Source: Acidobacteriaceae bacterium UBA1795
Lineage (GTDB): Bacteria > Acidobacteriota > Terriglobia > Terriglobales > Acidobacteriaceae
Length of the DNA: 40,821 bases
Reading direction: 5' to 3'
Assembly: GCA_002314435.1 (NCBI GenBank)
Contig: DCFV01000121.1
Location: 46,702-87,522, forward strand
Both the position numbers and the translations under genes were made by a program. Below the pieces are notes generated by a model, which made no database searches, was not told where the DNA came from, and saw only the letters and a program-made list of their open reading frames with translations. Below are positions 30,436 through 37,156 of this stretch, in pieces. Each line of letters opens with the position of its first letter. Within the stretch, counting starts at the first letter, position 1.

Positions 30436-33129
30436 CTAGTTGGCACGGAGGGCGACCATGGGGCTGATGCGGGAGGCGCGGCGGGCGGGCAGGAGTCCCG
30501 AGACGGCGGCGACGGCGAGCAGCGCGACGGCCATGGCGACGTAGGTGGCGGCGTCCCAGGGCGAGGTGGCGAAGAGCAGCGAGGCGATGAGGCGCGTGGC
30601 GGCGACGGAGGCCACGGAGCCGATGACCACTCCGATGAGCGCAAGGCGCACGGTGCCGACGAGAACCTGGCGCTGGACGAGTCCGGCGCTGGCTCCGAGG
30701 GCCATGCGTATGCCGATCTCCTGCGTCTGGCGGGTGACGGAGTAGGAGATGACGCCGTAGATGCCGAGCGCGGCGAGCAGCAGGCCGAGGGCAGCGAAGG
30801 TGGCGACGAGGAGCATGAAGAAGCGGCGCGGCGAGTTGGCGTGATCCACAAGAGTGATGAGCGGGCGGAACTCGGCGGCGGTCTGCTTTGGGTTGAGTTC
30901 GCGGAGAGTGCGCAGGACGGCGTTGGCGAGCGTGGCAGGCGGGAGCTGGGTGCGAATCACGAGTTCCGCGCCGTAGGGGGTGGTCTGCGTGGCGGGATAG
31001 TAGATCTGCCAGCCGGTCTGGGCCTCGGTGGATTCTTCGCGGACGTTATCGACGACGCCGATGACGCGGAGGGGCTGGCCGGGGCCGTTGTCGAGAAGCT
31101 GGCCGACGGCATCGTTGTTGGGCCAGTGGGTGAGCGAGGCGAGGTAGTGGGCGTAGCCGGAGTCGATGAGGACGACGGGCTCGCTCTTTGGGCCGTCGGA
31201 CCAGGCGATGTCGCGGCCGGTGAGGCGGGTGCCCATGGCGCGGATGTAGCCGGGAGAGACGACGTAAACGAGGGGTCCGGCGGGTTGCTTGTCTGGCGGT
31301 TTGATGCCCTTGGGCAGCGGGAGGCCCCAGGAGCGGTTACGGTCGAGGGGCAGATAGTCGCTGATGCCGGCGGCCTGCACGCCGGGGATGGCGGATACGC
31401 GGTCGATGACCTGGCGGAAGATGGCGGTGCGCTTCTGCGCTCCCAGCGATCCGTCTTTGTCTCCGGGAACATTGTCGTCGTAGTCGACTTTGATGGCGGC
31501 GGCGCGGGCGGGCTCGAAGCCGAGGTCGACGTCGAGCACATGCATGAAGCTGCGCAGCAGGAGGCCCGCGCCGACGAGCAGGACGCAGGCGAGAGCCACC
31601 TCAGAGACGACGAGAACGGAGCGGACACGCTCGTGTTTGCGGCCGAGGCCGGAGCCGGGACCGGAGTCTTTGAGCGTCTCCTGCAGATTGCCGGCGGCCA
31701 TGCGGATGCCGGGGACGAGTCCGAAGACGACGGCGGCGGTAACCGCGATGAGCAGGGTCCAGCCAAGGGCGGCTCCGTCGATGCGGAGCAGATGAAGCAA
31801 GGGCAGGGCGACGGCTCCCTGATGGGCGAGCCAGTGGAGCACGATGGCGGCGAGCAGCAGGCCGAAGAAGGCTCCGGCGGCGGAGAGGACCAGGCTTTCG
31901 GTGAGCAACTGGCGGACGATGCGGGCGGGGCCTGCGCCGAGGGCGCTGCGCATGGCGAACTCCTTGCCGCGAGCGGCGGCGCGGGCGAGGAGGAGATTGG
32001 AGAGATTGACGCAGGCGATGAGCAGGATCATGCCGACGGCGGCCCAGAGGACGACGAGCGAGCGACGGAGGCGGCCGCTGACGTAGTCCTTAAGGGGAAC
32101 AGGGACGACGGAGCCGGTGTAGCTGCCGCAGGACTGAGGCTGCTTGTTGTTCCAGCACATGTGGGGCGCGGCGGCGGCAGCGTCCTGCTGGGCCTGGGCG
32201 AGGGAGATGCCGGGTTTGAGGCGGCCGAGGAAGGTGATGATGTTGCCCCAGTTGCGCGGAGGGCCGTAGAGGTTTAGGGGCGTGATAGCGTCAATGCGCG
32301 CGCCGGGCTGGAAGACAGCGCCGAAGTCAAAAGCAGCGGGCAGGACGCCGATGACAGTGGTCTGACGGCCGTTGATGTCGAAGGCCTTGCCGACGATGTT
32401 GGGGTCGGCGTTGAACTGCGTGCGCCACCAGGCGTCGGACAGGATGATGACGGGGGGCGCGCCGTTGAGGGCGTCGGCGGGGGTGAAGGCGCGGCCCATG
32501 GCGGGCTGCACGCCGAGGACCTGGAAGAAGTTGGCGATGACGTCAATGCCGGTGGCGGGGATGGGCGCGCCGCCGCGGTTGAGGCTGAGATTGCCGGGGC
32601 TGGAGAAGGCGAAGTAGCCGGTGACGTCCTGATAGGAGCGGGTGTACATGCGGAACTCGTCGTACGCGTCGGTGGAGTAGGTGGCGCAGGAGAGGCCGCA
32701 GGCGCTGGGCGGCGGCGCGATCCAGACGAGCTGCTGCGCAGCGGGAAACGGCAACGGGCGCAGCATGAGGGTGTTGACGACGCTGAATACGGCGATGTTG
32801 GCACCGATGCCAAGGGCGAGGATGAGAACGGCGACGGCGGTGAAGCCGCGGTCGCGGCCGAGAGTGCGGAGAGTGTATCGCAGGTCCTGCAAGAGAATGT
32901 CGAGACTCATAAGCCCTCGCGTGGTGCGGTGGTGTTCGCGTGCCTGCTGGATGCCGCCGAAGTGGAGGAGAGCCTGGCGGCGGGCTTCGGCCGGGGAAAG
33001 GCCGCTTTGGATGTAGTCGTCGATGGCCAGGTCGATGTGGGCGGCCAGTTCGGCGTCGAGGTCGCGATCGAGCGTGCGGCGGCGGAAGACAGCAAAGACG
33101 CGCGCGGCGGCGCGGCGGAGGCGGCTCAT
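30436..33129 (-). CDS. ABC transporter permease, ADOP family (FtsX/MacB-like), 897 aa
   Basis: Inner membrane protein of the acidobacterial duplicated permease type. Residues 1-73 form the soluble 'permease prefix' domain (DAELAAHIDLAIDDYI). Met74 starts the conserved LQDLRYTLRTLGRDRGF segment, followed by the first membrane helix (about 95-118) and a MacB-like periplasmic domain. A central FtsX block of three helices and a second periplasmic and FtsX block complete the duplicated layout. No ATPase gene is adjacent, as is usual for these 'orphan' permeases, so energy coupling and substrate are unknown. ATGA overlap with padR makes a two-gene operon. The prefix domain in frame with the permease supports the start at 33129. 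Confidence 0.93.
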   Translation of the reverse strand: MSRLRRAAARVFAVFRRRTLDRDLDAELAAHIDLAIDDYIQSGLSPAEARRQALLHFGGIQQAREHHRTTRGLMSLDILLQDLRYTLRTLGRDRGFTAVAVLILALGIGANIAVFSVVNTLMLRPLPFPAAQQLVWIAPPPSACGLSCATYSTDAYDEFRMYTRSYQDVTGYFAFSSPGNLSLNRGGAPIPATGIDVIANFFQVLGVQPAMGRAFTPADALNGAPPVIILSDAWWRTQFNADPNIVGKAFDINGRQTTVIGVLPAAFDFGAVFQPGARIDAITPLNLYGPPRNWGNIITFLGRLKPGISLAQAQQDAAAAAPHMCWNNKQPQSCGSYTGSVVPVPLKDYVSGRLRRSLVVLWAAVGMILLIACVNLSNLLLARAAARGKEFAMRSALGAGPARIVRQLLTESLVLSAAGAFFGLLLAAIVLHWLAHQGAVALPLLHLLRIDGAALGWTLLIAVTAAVVFGLVPGIRMAAGNLQETLKDSGPGSGLGRKHERVRSVLVVSEVALACVLLVGAGLLLRSFMHVLDVDLGFEPARAAAIKVDYDDNVPGDKDGSLGAQKRTAIFRQVIDRVSAIPGVQAAGISDYLPLDRNRSWGLPLPKGIKPPDKQPAGPLVYVVSPGYIRAMGTRLTGRDIAWSDGPKSEPVVLIDSGYAHYLASLTHWPNNDAVGQLLDNGPGQPLRVIGVVDNVREESTEAQTGWQIYYPATQTTPYGAELVIRTQLPPATLANAVLRTLRELNPKQTAAEFRPLITLVDHANSPRRFFMLLVATFAALGLLLAALGIYGVISYSVTRQTQEIGIRMALGASAGLVQRQVLVGTVRLALIGVVIGSVASVAATRLIASLLFATSPWDAATYVAMAVALLAVAAVSGLLPARRASRISPMVALRAN

Positions 33130-33491
33130 GCGGGAGTCGCCTCCTCGTCGGGATCGGCGCTCATGGCGAGGACGCGGTCCATGACGCCGGAGAGGCGCTG
33201 CCAGTAGTGGGCGTCAGCGGTGAGCTGCTGCTGGCCTGCTGGGGTGAGGGCGTAGAACTTTGCCTTGCGGTTGTTGCCGGAGACGCCCCAGGAGGAGGCG
33301 ATCCAGCCGCGCTGCTCAAGCCGGACGAGGGAGGCGTAGATGGTGCCCTGGTTGAGCAGGACCTCGTTGCCGCTGACCTGCTCAATGCGGCGGGCGATGC
33401 CGTAGCCGTGGAGCGATCCCATGGCGGCGAGGGTCTGGAGGACCATCAGGTCGAGAGTTCCCTGAAGAAGATCGAGCTTGTCGGCGGTCAC
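33126..33491 (-). CDS. PadR family transcriptional regulator
   Basis: A 121-aa winged-helix repressor. The N-terminal PadR domain is textbook: LLQGTLDLMVLQTLA, GSLHGYGIARRIEQ, LNQGTIYASLVRLEQRGWI. A short C-terminal helix (LTADAHYWQRLSGVMDRVLA) mediates dimerisation. The start is GTG 33491, set by AGGAGG 7 nt upstream. In Acidobacteria a PadR gene regularly precedes ADOP permeases and presumably controls them; here the genes overlap by ATGA. Two palindromes upstream are the likely binding sites. Confidence 0.95.
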   Translation of the reverse strand: MTADKLDLLQGTLDLMVLQTLAAMGSLHGYGIARRIEQVSGNEVLLNQGTIYASLVRLEQRGWIASSWGVSGNNRKAKFYALTPAGQQQLTADAHYWQRLSGVMDRVLAMSADPDEEATPA

Positions 33492-33495
33492 GCTG

Positions 33496-33555
33496 CCTCC
33501 TGTGGGCTTGCCACAGGAGGAGCATATACCAGTTCCTGTGGGAGGACCACAGGAA
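33496..33555. promoter_or_regulatory. Twin palindromes in the padR leader, one containing the Shine-Dalgarno
   Basis: A perfect 10-bp inverted repeat CCTCCTGTGG-N5-CCACAGGAGG spans 33496-33520, and a perfect 9-bp one TTCCTGTGG-N5-CCACAGGAA spans 33533-33555. Centres are 36 bp apart. The padR ribosome-binding site AGGAGG is part of the first arm, so as RNA the hairpin would hide it; as DNA the two sites are probable PadR operators flanking a -10-like TATATG. Confidence 0.75.
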
Positions 33556-33559
33556 AAAG

Positions 33560-33585
33560 TCGGGATCGGGTTTCAGGTGTCAGGA
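33560..33585 (-). repeat. Heptad-repeat tract upstream of padR
   Basis: On the minus strand, units CTGACAC and CTGAAAC follow at 7-bp steps, then CCGATCC one base short. It abuts the upstream operator palindrome. The rest of the gap to 33874 shows no gene. Confidence 0.5.
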
Positions 33586-33874
33586 GGATTGGGCGGCGCG
33601 GGCTTGGAGAGCGCGTTGGCGGTTTGGCTACAACCGAAGATCCGTGCCTACATCGGCGTTTCAGGGGAGTAATCTCGAATATCACGTGCAAGCGGCCCTC
33701 GATGAGTGATTTACCTGTTCTCGCCAACCGAAGATTACTCGAGGCAGATTGGCTAACATTACGCTGTCAATCCAAGGATGGCCCCCTGCGCAACCCGAGG
33801 CAACAGATTCAGACTCGATTACAGCTAAAGGAAGGGTGATGCGCTGAAATGATCAGTACGCTGAAAGGATGCAC

Positions 33875-35401
33875 ATGAACACCCGCCCAAACCGCCGTGA
33901 AGCCATGAGGTGGCTGTTTTCGGCGTCGCTCGCAACCTTGGCGGCGGAGAAGCTGAGTGCCGGCACATCGGTCCTGCATGATGAGGCTCGTAAGGTTAAC
34001 TTCAACTCTGTAGGCAGCCGAATTCAGAAATCGATTGGCCGAGGGGACGCGACCGGAGTCGCTGTCGCAGTGGTACAAGGCGGGCGGATCGTCTGGGAGG
34101 AAGGTTTTGGTTGGGCGAATCGGGAAGCGGGTGTCAAGGCGACACCTCATACCCCATTCAGCCTGGCCTCCATCACCAAGCCGTTCACAGCGACCACGAT
34201 CATGACATTGGTGGCTGAAGGAAAGCTGGCCCTGGATGAGCCCGCGAATAAATACCTCCCTGGATGTCAACTCGTAGGCACCGCCCGCAACGCGGAAGGG
34301 GTGAGTGTCCGGTTACTTGGTGCGCACGCCAGCGGCCTGCCGGGTATTTTTGAGTGCTATGGAGCGAAAGAACGGGGCCTCGTCCCGAGTCCTGAAACAC
34401 TTCTTGAGACGTATGGCCGGCTGGCGTACCCCCCGGCAACCTGCTATGAGTACAGCAATCTCGGATTTGCAGCCCTGAACGCAATTGCTTTGACCCTTAC
34501 GCAAACCGATCTGGGAGCACTTATGCAGCGAAGAGTAATTGCGCCCCTTGGTCTGAACGACAGCTTTTTCGGCACTGACACTGTTAGAGTCAAGAGCGGC
34601 GCCGGGCGCTACGATGCGCATGGTCGTCTTATTCCGCACTACACCACATCCACGGCTGCTTCGGGCGAGATGTATGCGAGCGCTCATGATCTTGCCTGCT
34701 TTGCCCTCTTCAATATGCGCCAACGAGCGAAAGGCCACGCGGCGATTCTCAGCGAGAATGACCTGGAGGAATTGCATCGGCCCGTCTTCGCCGGTCCATC
34801 GGGTGTGGCGACCACATTTGGCTGGTTCAGGAGCCGCACCACTTCTGGCATTCCCTTTTTGTTCAAGAGCGGCGGCGATCCGGGGGTCGCCAACAGGATG
34901 TGCTTTGTTCCGTCGAAAGACCTGGCCTGCGTCGTCGTCACAAATCGGTCGAACGGGTGGGAGCTAGCCTGTAACGTGTGCGATGAAGTGCTTACGAACT
35001 ATCTACCCGACTGGCATCGCCCCCTGGAAGACTGCGGCTTTCCAAGCAAACCCTTCGTTGCAACTCCAGCATGGAGAGGACGATGGCAGGGATTGCTTGA
35101 AGGCGGTGGCGCCCATATGTCAGTAGAACTCATTATTCACTCGGACGATTCGGCGACGCTGGCAATCGGGAGCGGTCGAGCGGAAGAAGTCACAGAGCTG
35201 AGGTTGGAGGGTGAAGCATTTACAGGGTTGTGCACCGGGAATATCGATGCGCCAGATGCGGTGAGAACCGGAGCCAGGACGCTTCAAGTCAAACTGCTTC
35301 CGGTTGACAATCGGTTGCTTGGCAGAGTGTTTGACATTGCAGGTGACCCGAACATCAAGAATGTAAGGCTGCCTTTTGTACTCACTTTGTCTCGAAGTTG
35401 A
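33875..35401 (+). CDS. Serine hydrolase, beta-lactamase class C / penicillin-binding-protein family
   Basis: A 508-aa protein. The N terminus NRREAMRWLFSASLATLAA looks like a twin-arginine-type export signal, though not a perfect one. The catalytic SxxK is Ser99-Ile-Thr-Lys102 and the second motif is Tyr193-Ser-Asn195. The region around residues 150-160 (LLGAHASGLPG) is typical of the esterase/D-aminopeptidase branch. A beta-strand C-terminal domain of about 100 residues follows. It is more likely an esterase or peptidase than a drug-resistance enzyme. I choose ATG 33875 over 33869 because GAAAGG then has a normal 6-nt spacing. Lower GC and unskewed codons suggest it was acquired. Confidence 0.9.
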   Translation: MNTRPNRREAMRWLFSASLATLAAEKLSAGTSVLHDEARKVNFNSVGSRIQKSIGRGDATGVAVAVVQGGRIVWEEGFGWANREAGVKATPHTPFSLASITKPFTATTIMTLVAEGKLALDEPANKYLPGCQLVGTARNAEGVSVRLLGAHASGLPGIFECYGAKERGLVPSPETLLETYGRLAYPPATCYEYSNLGFAALNAIALTLTQTDLGALMQRRVIAPLGLNDSFFGTDTVRVKSGAGRYDAHGRLIPHYTTSTAASGEMYASAHDLACFALFNMRQRAKGHAAILSENDLEELHRPVFAGPSGVATTFGWFRSRTTSGIPFLFKSGGDPGVANRMCFVPSKDLACVVVTNRSNGWELACNVCDEVLTNYLPDWHRPLEDCGFPSKPFVATPAWRGRWQGLLEGGGAHMSVELIIHSDDSATLAIGSGRAEEVTELRLEGEAFTGLCTGNIDAPDAVRTGARTLQVKLLPVDNRLLGRVFDIAGDPNIKNVRLPFVLTLSRS

Positions 35402-35637
35402 TCTGCCGATCGGTCCGGATGAGCACTGATGTCGGCTAGAATGCACTTCAGTCAACGCATAATCGCTGATTCACTCAAGGACTTGGATCGGGAACTATAA
35501 GTCGGCTTGTGGGCGGCGGGTGCGCGCGGCCTTCGATTAGTGCTACGACGTTAGCCGATCCAGGCTGCTGCACTTATCGAAGTGAGTCAGGCTGGGGTGC
35601 TGGCGGATGGGCGTTTGTGCGTGCTGGTGCGCGGGAG

Positions 35638-36093
35638 TTACTTGGCGGATTGAGCGCGGGATTCGGCTTCGGCTAGCCAGCCGCGGCGGAGCTTCTCCTG
35701 CGGGATGGAGGAGAGGTAGGGCTTGATGTCGAGGATGGGTGTGCCGTCGAGCATGTCGACGCCGCGGACGCGGAGGGTGCCGCCGTCGCGGCCGAGCAGT
35801 TCGACGACGGTGAGGGCGATGGGGTTGGGGCGGCGCGGGGAGCGCGAGGCGAAGACGCCGTGGGCGCGGTCGTCGGTGGGCGGGCGGCTGACGAGGTCGT
35901 AGCCGTCGGCGCGGTCAAAGACCCAGAGGACGTAGAGATGAGAGAAGCCCTCGATGTCGGTGAGGCCGGGCTCGAAGTCGCGGAGGATCTCGATGGTGCC
36001 TTCGGCGGGGTGCTGCGCGCCGAGGCCGCGGGGGATTTCGGAGGCGGCTTTGTAGGGGCTGTGGACGTAACCGATGGGCTGAGGAGTGAACAT
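35638..36093 (-). CDS. trmO: tRNA (N6-threonylcarbamoyladenosine-37 N6)-methyltransferase TrmO family
   Basis: A 151-aa SAM-dependent enzyme that methylates t6A37 in tRNA-Thr(GGU). The TrmO/TsaA beta-barrel signature is clear: PIGYVHSPY at the N terminus, a central DIEGFSHLYVLWVFDR, and the SAM/tRNA-binding FASRSPRRPNPIALTVVELL block. The E. coli protein has a C-terminal domain that is missing here, as in many TrmO homologues. AGAGGTG precedes the ATG. It ends 236 bp from the converging serine hydrolase gene; I see no feature in that gap. Confidence 0.93.
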   Translation of the reverse strand: MFTPQPIGYVHSPYKAASEIPRGLGAQHPAEGTIEILRDFEPGLTDIEGFSHLYVLWVFDRADGYDLVSRPPTDDRAHGVFASRSPRRPNPIALTVVELLGRDGGTLRVRGVDMLDGTPILDIKPYLSSIPQEKLRRGWLAEAESRAQSAK

Positions 36094-36115
36094 GGGAACA
36101 CCTCTGGCCTTGATT

Positions 36116-36898
36116 CTAAGTGAGGGCGCGGTCGAGGTGGGTGTAGCCGCCGTCGACGACTAAGTGCTGGCCGGTGGTGTGGGCGGATTGGGTGGGCGAG
36201 AGAAGGAAGACGGCGGCGGCGGCGATCTCGGAGTCGAGGGTCATGCGGTGGCCGAGGGGGATGCGGCTGTTGATGCGGGCGAGTTCGGCGGCGGGGTCGC
36301 CGAGGGTCGAGAGCCAGCGGCGATAGAGGGGCGTCATGACTTCAGCGGGGAGGATGGCGTTGACGCGGACGTTGTGGGCGGCGAGCTCGGCGGCCCACTC
36401 GCGGGTGAGGGAGAGCTGTGCGCCTTTGCTGGCGGCGTAGCCGGAGGTGTTGCCCTGGCCGGTGAGGGCGATCTTGGAGCTGATATTGACGATGGCGCCC
36501 TGGGTTCGCCTGAGCGCGGGCAGGGCAGCATGGGCGAGGGCGTAGTTGTGGATGAGGTTCTTTTGCAGGCTTTGGACGAAAGCCTCGACGGAGCCACTTT
36601 CGAGGCCAACACCGTCGTTGATGCCGGCGTTGTTGACGAGGCCGTAGATGTCGCCGTGGGCGGCGAGGATTTCGGCGATGGCGGACTCGCAGCGGGCAGT
36701 GTCTTCGAGGTGGACTTCGACGAAGTGGCAGGCGGGGTTGCCGGCGTGTTCGGCGAGAAAGGGCTCGACGTTGGCGGAGCGGCGGGCGAGGACGACGACG
36801 CGCGCGCCTTCGGCGAGGCAGGCGCGGGAGATGGCGGCGCCAATGCCTGCGCCGCCTCCGGTAACGACGATGAGCTTGTCAGTGAGAGCGAGATCCAT
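36116..36898 (-). CDS. Short-chain dehydrogenase/reductase, L-fucose dehydrogenase-like
   Basis: Cytosolic NAD(P)-dependent SDR, 260 aa. The cofactor motif TGGGAGIG is at residues 13-20, NNAG at 89-92, and the catalytic Ser140 (or 141), Tyr154 and Lys158 are in NISSK and YAASK. Overall it resembles bacterial L-fucose dehydrogenases, which would fit the aldehyde dehydrogenase upstream (L-lactaldehyde is a fucose breakdown product), but specificity is inferred only. The ATG has no Shine-Dalgarno and lies 8 nt after a TATACT box, so the mRNA is likely leaderless. trmO is 22 nt downstream, likely in the same transcript. Confidence 0.9.
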   Translation of the reverse strand: MDLALTDKLIVVTGGGAGIGAAISRACLAEGARVVVLARRSANVEPFLAEHAGNPACHFVEVHLEDTARCESAIAEILAAHGDIYGLVNNAGINDGVGLESGSVEAFVQSLQKNLIHNYALAHAALPALRRTQGAIVNISSKIALTGQGNTSGYAASKGAQLSLTREWAAELAAHNVRVNAILPAEVMTPLYRRWLSTLGDPAAELARINSRIPLGHRMTLDSEIAAAAVFLLSPTQSAHTTGQHLVVDGGYTHLDRALT

Positions 36899-36906
36899 TG
36901 GGGGGA

Positions 36907-36955
36907 AGTATAGGCGGAGCGAGTGGTCAGTGAACAGTGGACAGTGGTTAGTTCA
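36907..36955 (-). promoter_or_regulatory. Heptad-repeat tract and -10 box of the SDR gene
   Basis: On the plus strand CAG/TAG recurs at 36928, 36935, 36942 and 36949, exact 7-bp steps. On the minus strand the tract is followed by TATACT (36912 to 36907), and then 8 nt to the ATG at 36898. This is the same -10 sequence and spacing as folC, on the opposite strand and 36 kb away. Confidence 0.6.
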
Positions 36956-36974
36956 CTGCGGCGGGGTGGGGGTT

Positions 36975-37080
36975 GTGTTTCCCATCCTTCGCCAGAAACG
37001 AGGCGAAGGATGGGCACTCATGGCCGTGCTGGCCGCAGCACCGCAAGAGCAACTGCAGGTCATTTGCTCCGCACAGAATG
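36975..37080. repeat. Composite dispersed repeat, reverse orientation
   Basis: Read on the minus strand, module 1 comes first (GTCATTCTGTGCGGAGC near 37060-37076, then ACCTGCAGTTGC). The hairpin 37017-36975 follows: GTG, a 13-bp perfect stem CCCATCCTTCGCC with GGCGAAGGATGGG, then AAA and CAC. The stem matches that at 14417 except that two G-T wobbles are now A-T pairs. Confidence 0.85.
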
Positions 37081-37102
37081 ACGCTTGCTATTGGGGGAGA
37101 AA

Positions 37103-37127
37103 GAATCAGGGCTTCAGCCCCTGATTC
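37103..37127 (-). terminator. Hairpin downstream of the aldehyde dehydrogenase gene
   Basis: A perfect 9-bp inverted repeat GAATCAGGG/CCCTGATTC, 30 nt past the stop; on the minus strand it is followed by TTTCT. Probably a weak intrinsic terminator; it could also be a dispersed repeat. Confidence 0.45.
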
Positions 37128-37156
37128 CCCTGGTTGTATTGGGAAGAGATTTTTGT

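Noticed and set aside
30415..32277. Plus-strand open frame of 620 codons opposite the ADOP permease
   Set aside because: Antisense shadow of a recognised permease; the composition is Gly/Glu/Ala repeats without domain structure.
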